From: JALCLA01 sp965653565
GTDB taxonomy: Bacteria; Pseudomonadota; Gammaproteobacteria; Xanthomonadales; Xanthomonadaceae
Assembly (NCBI GenBank): GCA_965653565.1
Contig: CBFHAI010000039.1
Span: 1 to 41,214 of the forward strand
Reading direction: 5' to 3'
Length of the DNA: 41,214 bases
Part shown: one piece after another, positions 40,132 to 41,214 of the stretch
Layout of the letters: the number at the start of each line of letters is the position of its first letter
How positions within the stretch are numbered: position 1 is the stretch's first letter
Position numbers and translations under genes: made by a program
Notes under the pieces: generated by a model
Database searches by the model: none
Seen by the model: only the letters and a program-made list of their open reading frames with translations
What the model was told of the DNA's origin: nothing

Positions 40132-40752
40132 TCAGAAACTGCGCTGCGGCACGGTGATCACATCACCGGGCTGGACCGGATAATTGCTGCTCAGGTCGCC
40201 ATCTTCGAGCATCGACTCGAGCGCGATCCCGTAACGATGCGTGGCATCGCGATCGCGGCGGTGCAGCGACGTGCGATCGGACGCCGCGAACTCGGTCGGC
40301 CCGCCGGCGGCGAGTACCGCATCGAGCACCGTCATGCCCGGCCGATACGGCAGCGACACCGGTTCGCGCACCGCACCGGTGACCCGCACCCGCGACAGAT
40401 ACTCGTTGCTGCGCTGTTCGGTGATCAGCACCGAAACCTGCGGCTCGCGCACATAAGCCGCGAGCGCGCTGCGGATGTCGTCGGCCACCGCCTTCGGCGT
40501 GCGGCCGCCGGCCTGCACGTCACCGATCAGCGGCACCGTGATGCGCCCATCCGACCGCACCGGCACCGTCACATCCAGATCTTTGTTCTGCCACACCCGC
40601 ACCGCGATCATGTCGTCGACGCCGATCAGATATTCCGGCGCGGTGTAGACGGTCGACGGCGGCGGCCGCAACTCGGCGGTGCCGGACGCGCATCCTGCCA
40701 GCAAGCCGCCCAATGCCAATGTCAGCGACGGGAACGAACGAAGAGGTTTCAC
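40132..40752 (-). CDS. Wza/GumB-type polysaccharide export lipoprotein
   Basis: A 206-residue outer-membrane export protein. The GTG at 40752 has GAGGTGG 6 bases upstream and starts a lipoprotein signal (VKPLRSFPSLTLALGGLLAG with Cys21 in the lipobox). The Poly_export domain follows (YLIGVDDMIAVRVWQ; VRSDGRITVPLIGDVQAGG), then one SLBB domain (VRVTGAVREPVSLPYRPG, about 118-150) and PGDVITVPQ. The length is like GumB or EpsE rather than the longer E. coli Wza, so the outer-membrane helix barrel may be supplied by another protein, possibly the barrel at 36541-37869. First gene of the ten-gene operon. Confidence 0.93.
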   Translation of the reverse strand: MKPLRSFPSLTLALGGLLAGCASGTAELRPPPSTVYTAPEYLIGVDDMIAVRVWQNKDLDVTVPVRSDGRITVPLIGDVQAGGRTPKAVADDIRSALAAYVREPQVSVLITEQRSNEYLSRVRVTGAVREPVSLPYRPGMTVLDAVLAAGGPTEFAASDRTSLHRRDRDATHRYGIALESMLEDGDLSSNYPVQPGDVITVPQRSF

Positions 40753-40917
40753 GGGCGCCACCTCGGAGTCGAAAACGATGTCGTACGCCGGGGCTCGATC
40801 GCGCCGGCGGGAAACTTCGATCGACCTTAATGGGTGGGGTGGGGGGCATCGGTTCGGCAACGCACATTGATGGCAGGGGTGGGGAGGTTGAGTCAGGTTG
40901 GGATGGCGGGGCATGCT
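40753..40917 (-). promoter_or_regulatory. Presumed promoter region of the ten-gene operon, G-rich
   Basis: No gene is seen here. The plus strand has G runs at 40832-40846 (GGGTGGGGTGGGGGG) and 40876-40884 (GGGGTGGGG). I could not identify a confident -35/-10 pair. Since the operon has no other upstream gap, its promoter should lie here or in the repeats beyond. Confidence 0.45.
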
Positions 40918-40920
40918 TCG

Positions 40921-41128
40921 TCATTCCCGCGCAGGTGGGAATCCAGTGACTTGGAAGCGTTCTGCTTTTTGCCGCTTCGTATCAATCCTCGTCATTCCCG
41001 CGGAAGCGGAAAGCCAGTGGCTTTGAAGCGTTCGGTTTTCGCCGCTTCACATCACCCTCGTCATTCCCGCGCAGGCGGGAATCCAGCGACTTTGAAGCGT
41101 TCCGCTTCCCTCTTGCTTGATGATGCGA
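40921..41128. repeat. Three imperfect tandem copies of a ~70-bp repeat
   Basis: TCATTCCCGC-type starts occur at 40921, 40992 and 41061 (spacing 71 and 69). Each is followed by GGGAATCCAGTGACTTTGAAGCGTT-like sequence, with the middle copy the most diverged. The third copy continues into the long element 41058-41181. Confidence 0.8.
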
Positions 41129-41181
41129 TTTCGCGAGTTTCGTCCCCCTCAGCGGGGGCCGAGTCACTTTCTTTGCTTGTG
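41058..41181 (-). repeat. Dispersed intergenic repeat, right copy (inverted)
   Basis: The reverse complement of this 124-bp segment matches 34-157 with about five differences. The C-run/G-run hairpin (CGTCCCCCTCAGCGGGGGCC) and the ATTCCCGCGCAGGCGGGAAT palindrome are both kept. It ends in a further hairpin, ACTTTCTTTGC (41166-41176) with GCAAAGAAAGT (41181-41191), of which the left copy has only one arm. Confidence 0.85.
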
Positions 41182-41214
41182 CAAAGAAAGTAACAAAGAA
41201 ACACACCCCGGGTT

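Noticed and set aside
40921..41128. CRISPR array
   Set aside because: Only three imperfect units with about 70-bp period, no unique spacers and no cas genes; they match the dispersed intergenic repeat.

Overview
This 41.2-kb window is GC-rich chromosomal DNA, most likely from a gammaproteobacterium of the Lysobacterales (Xanthomonadales), perhaps Rhodanobacteraceae-like. That assignment is inferred from codon use, from dispersed Xanthomonas-type intergenic repeats at both ends, and from the style of the secreted proteins. No rRNA, tRNA, transposase, phage gene or CRISPR array was seen.

Layout. Positions 34-157 and 41058-41181 are near-identical inverted copies of a dispersed repeat that bracket everything else. 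Positions 300-4654 hold ordinary genes: a DedA membrane protein, a DUF2141 secreted protein, a 62-residue conserved-looking protein and a large secreted beta-propeller protein. A Crp/Fnr-type regulator (5196-5966) opens the polysaccharide region. The plus-strand block 6318-20369 encodes a TviB/VpsB-type nucleotide-sugar dehydrogenase, a UDP-glucuronate-type epimerase, a secreted nuclease-like protein with degraded catalytic motifs, the polyprenyl-phosphate sugar transferase that starts the repeat unit, two GT2 glycosyltransferases, a GalE-type epimerase and two paralogous secreted beta-helix proteins. A giant mosaic secreted protein (20730-26648) and a hexapeptide acyltransferase (26833-27426) lie on the minus strand. 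The Wzx flippase and a YdcF-like protein follow on the plus strand (27535-29774). The right part is one tightly overlapped ten-gene minus-strand operon (40752 down to 29729): Wza-like export lipoprotein, Wzz-like chain-length protein, a CpsD-like ATPase with a broken P-loop, an outer-membrane barrel candidate, two GT4 enzymes, a Wzy-like polymerase/ligase, a polysaccharide deacetylase, a GT2 enzyme and a GT4 enzyme.

Together these make a nearly complete Wzx/Wzy-dependent exopolysaccharide pathway: precursor synthesis, initiation, chain assembly, flipping, polymerisation, length control, export, acetylation and deacetylation. The product is probably acidic, because two genes make or epimerise uronic-acid nucleotides. 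The gene set resembles exosortase (PEP-CTERM) associated loci, but I see no exosortase and no PEP-CTERM protein here.

The most interesting signal is that three otherwise unrelated large secreted proteins placed among these genes end in the same short motif, I-F-x-x-G-F-[E/G], within the last 4-9 residues. A beta-helix paralogue beside one of them stops about 90 residues earlier and lacks it. I propose a short C-terminal tag, unlike known sorting signals because it has no membrane helix or basic tail, that may link secreted proteins to export or to the polysaccharide.
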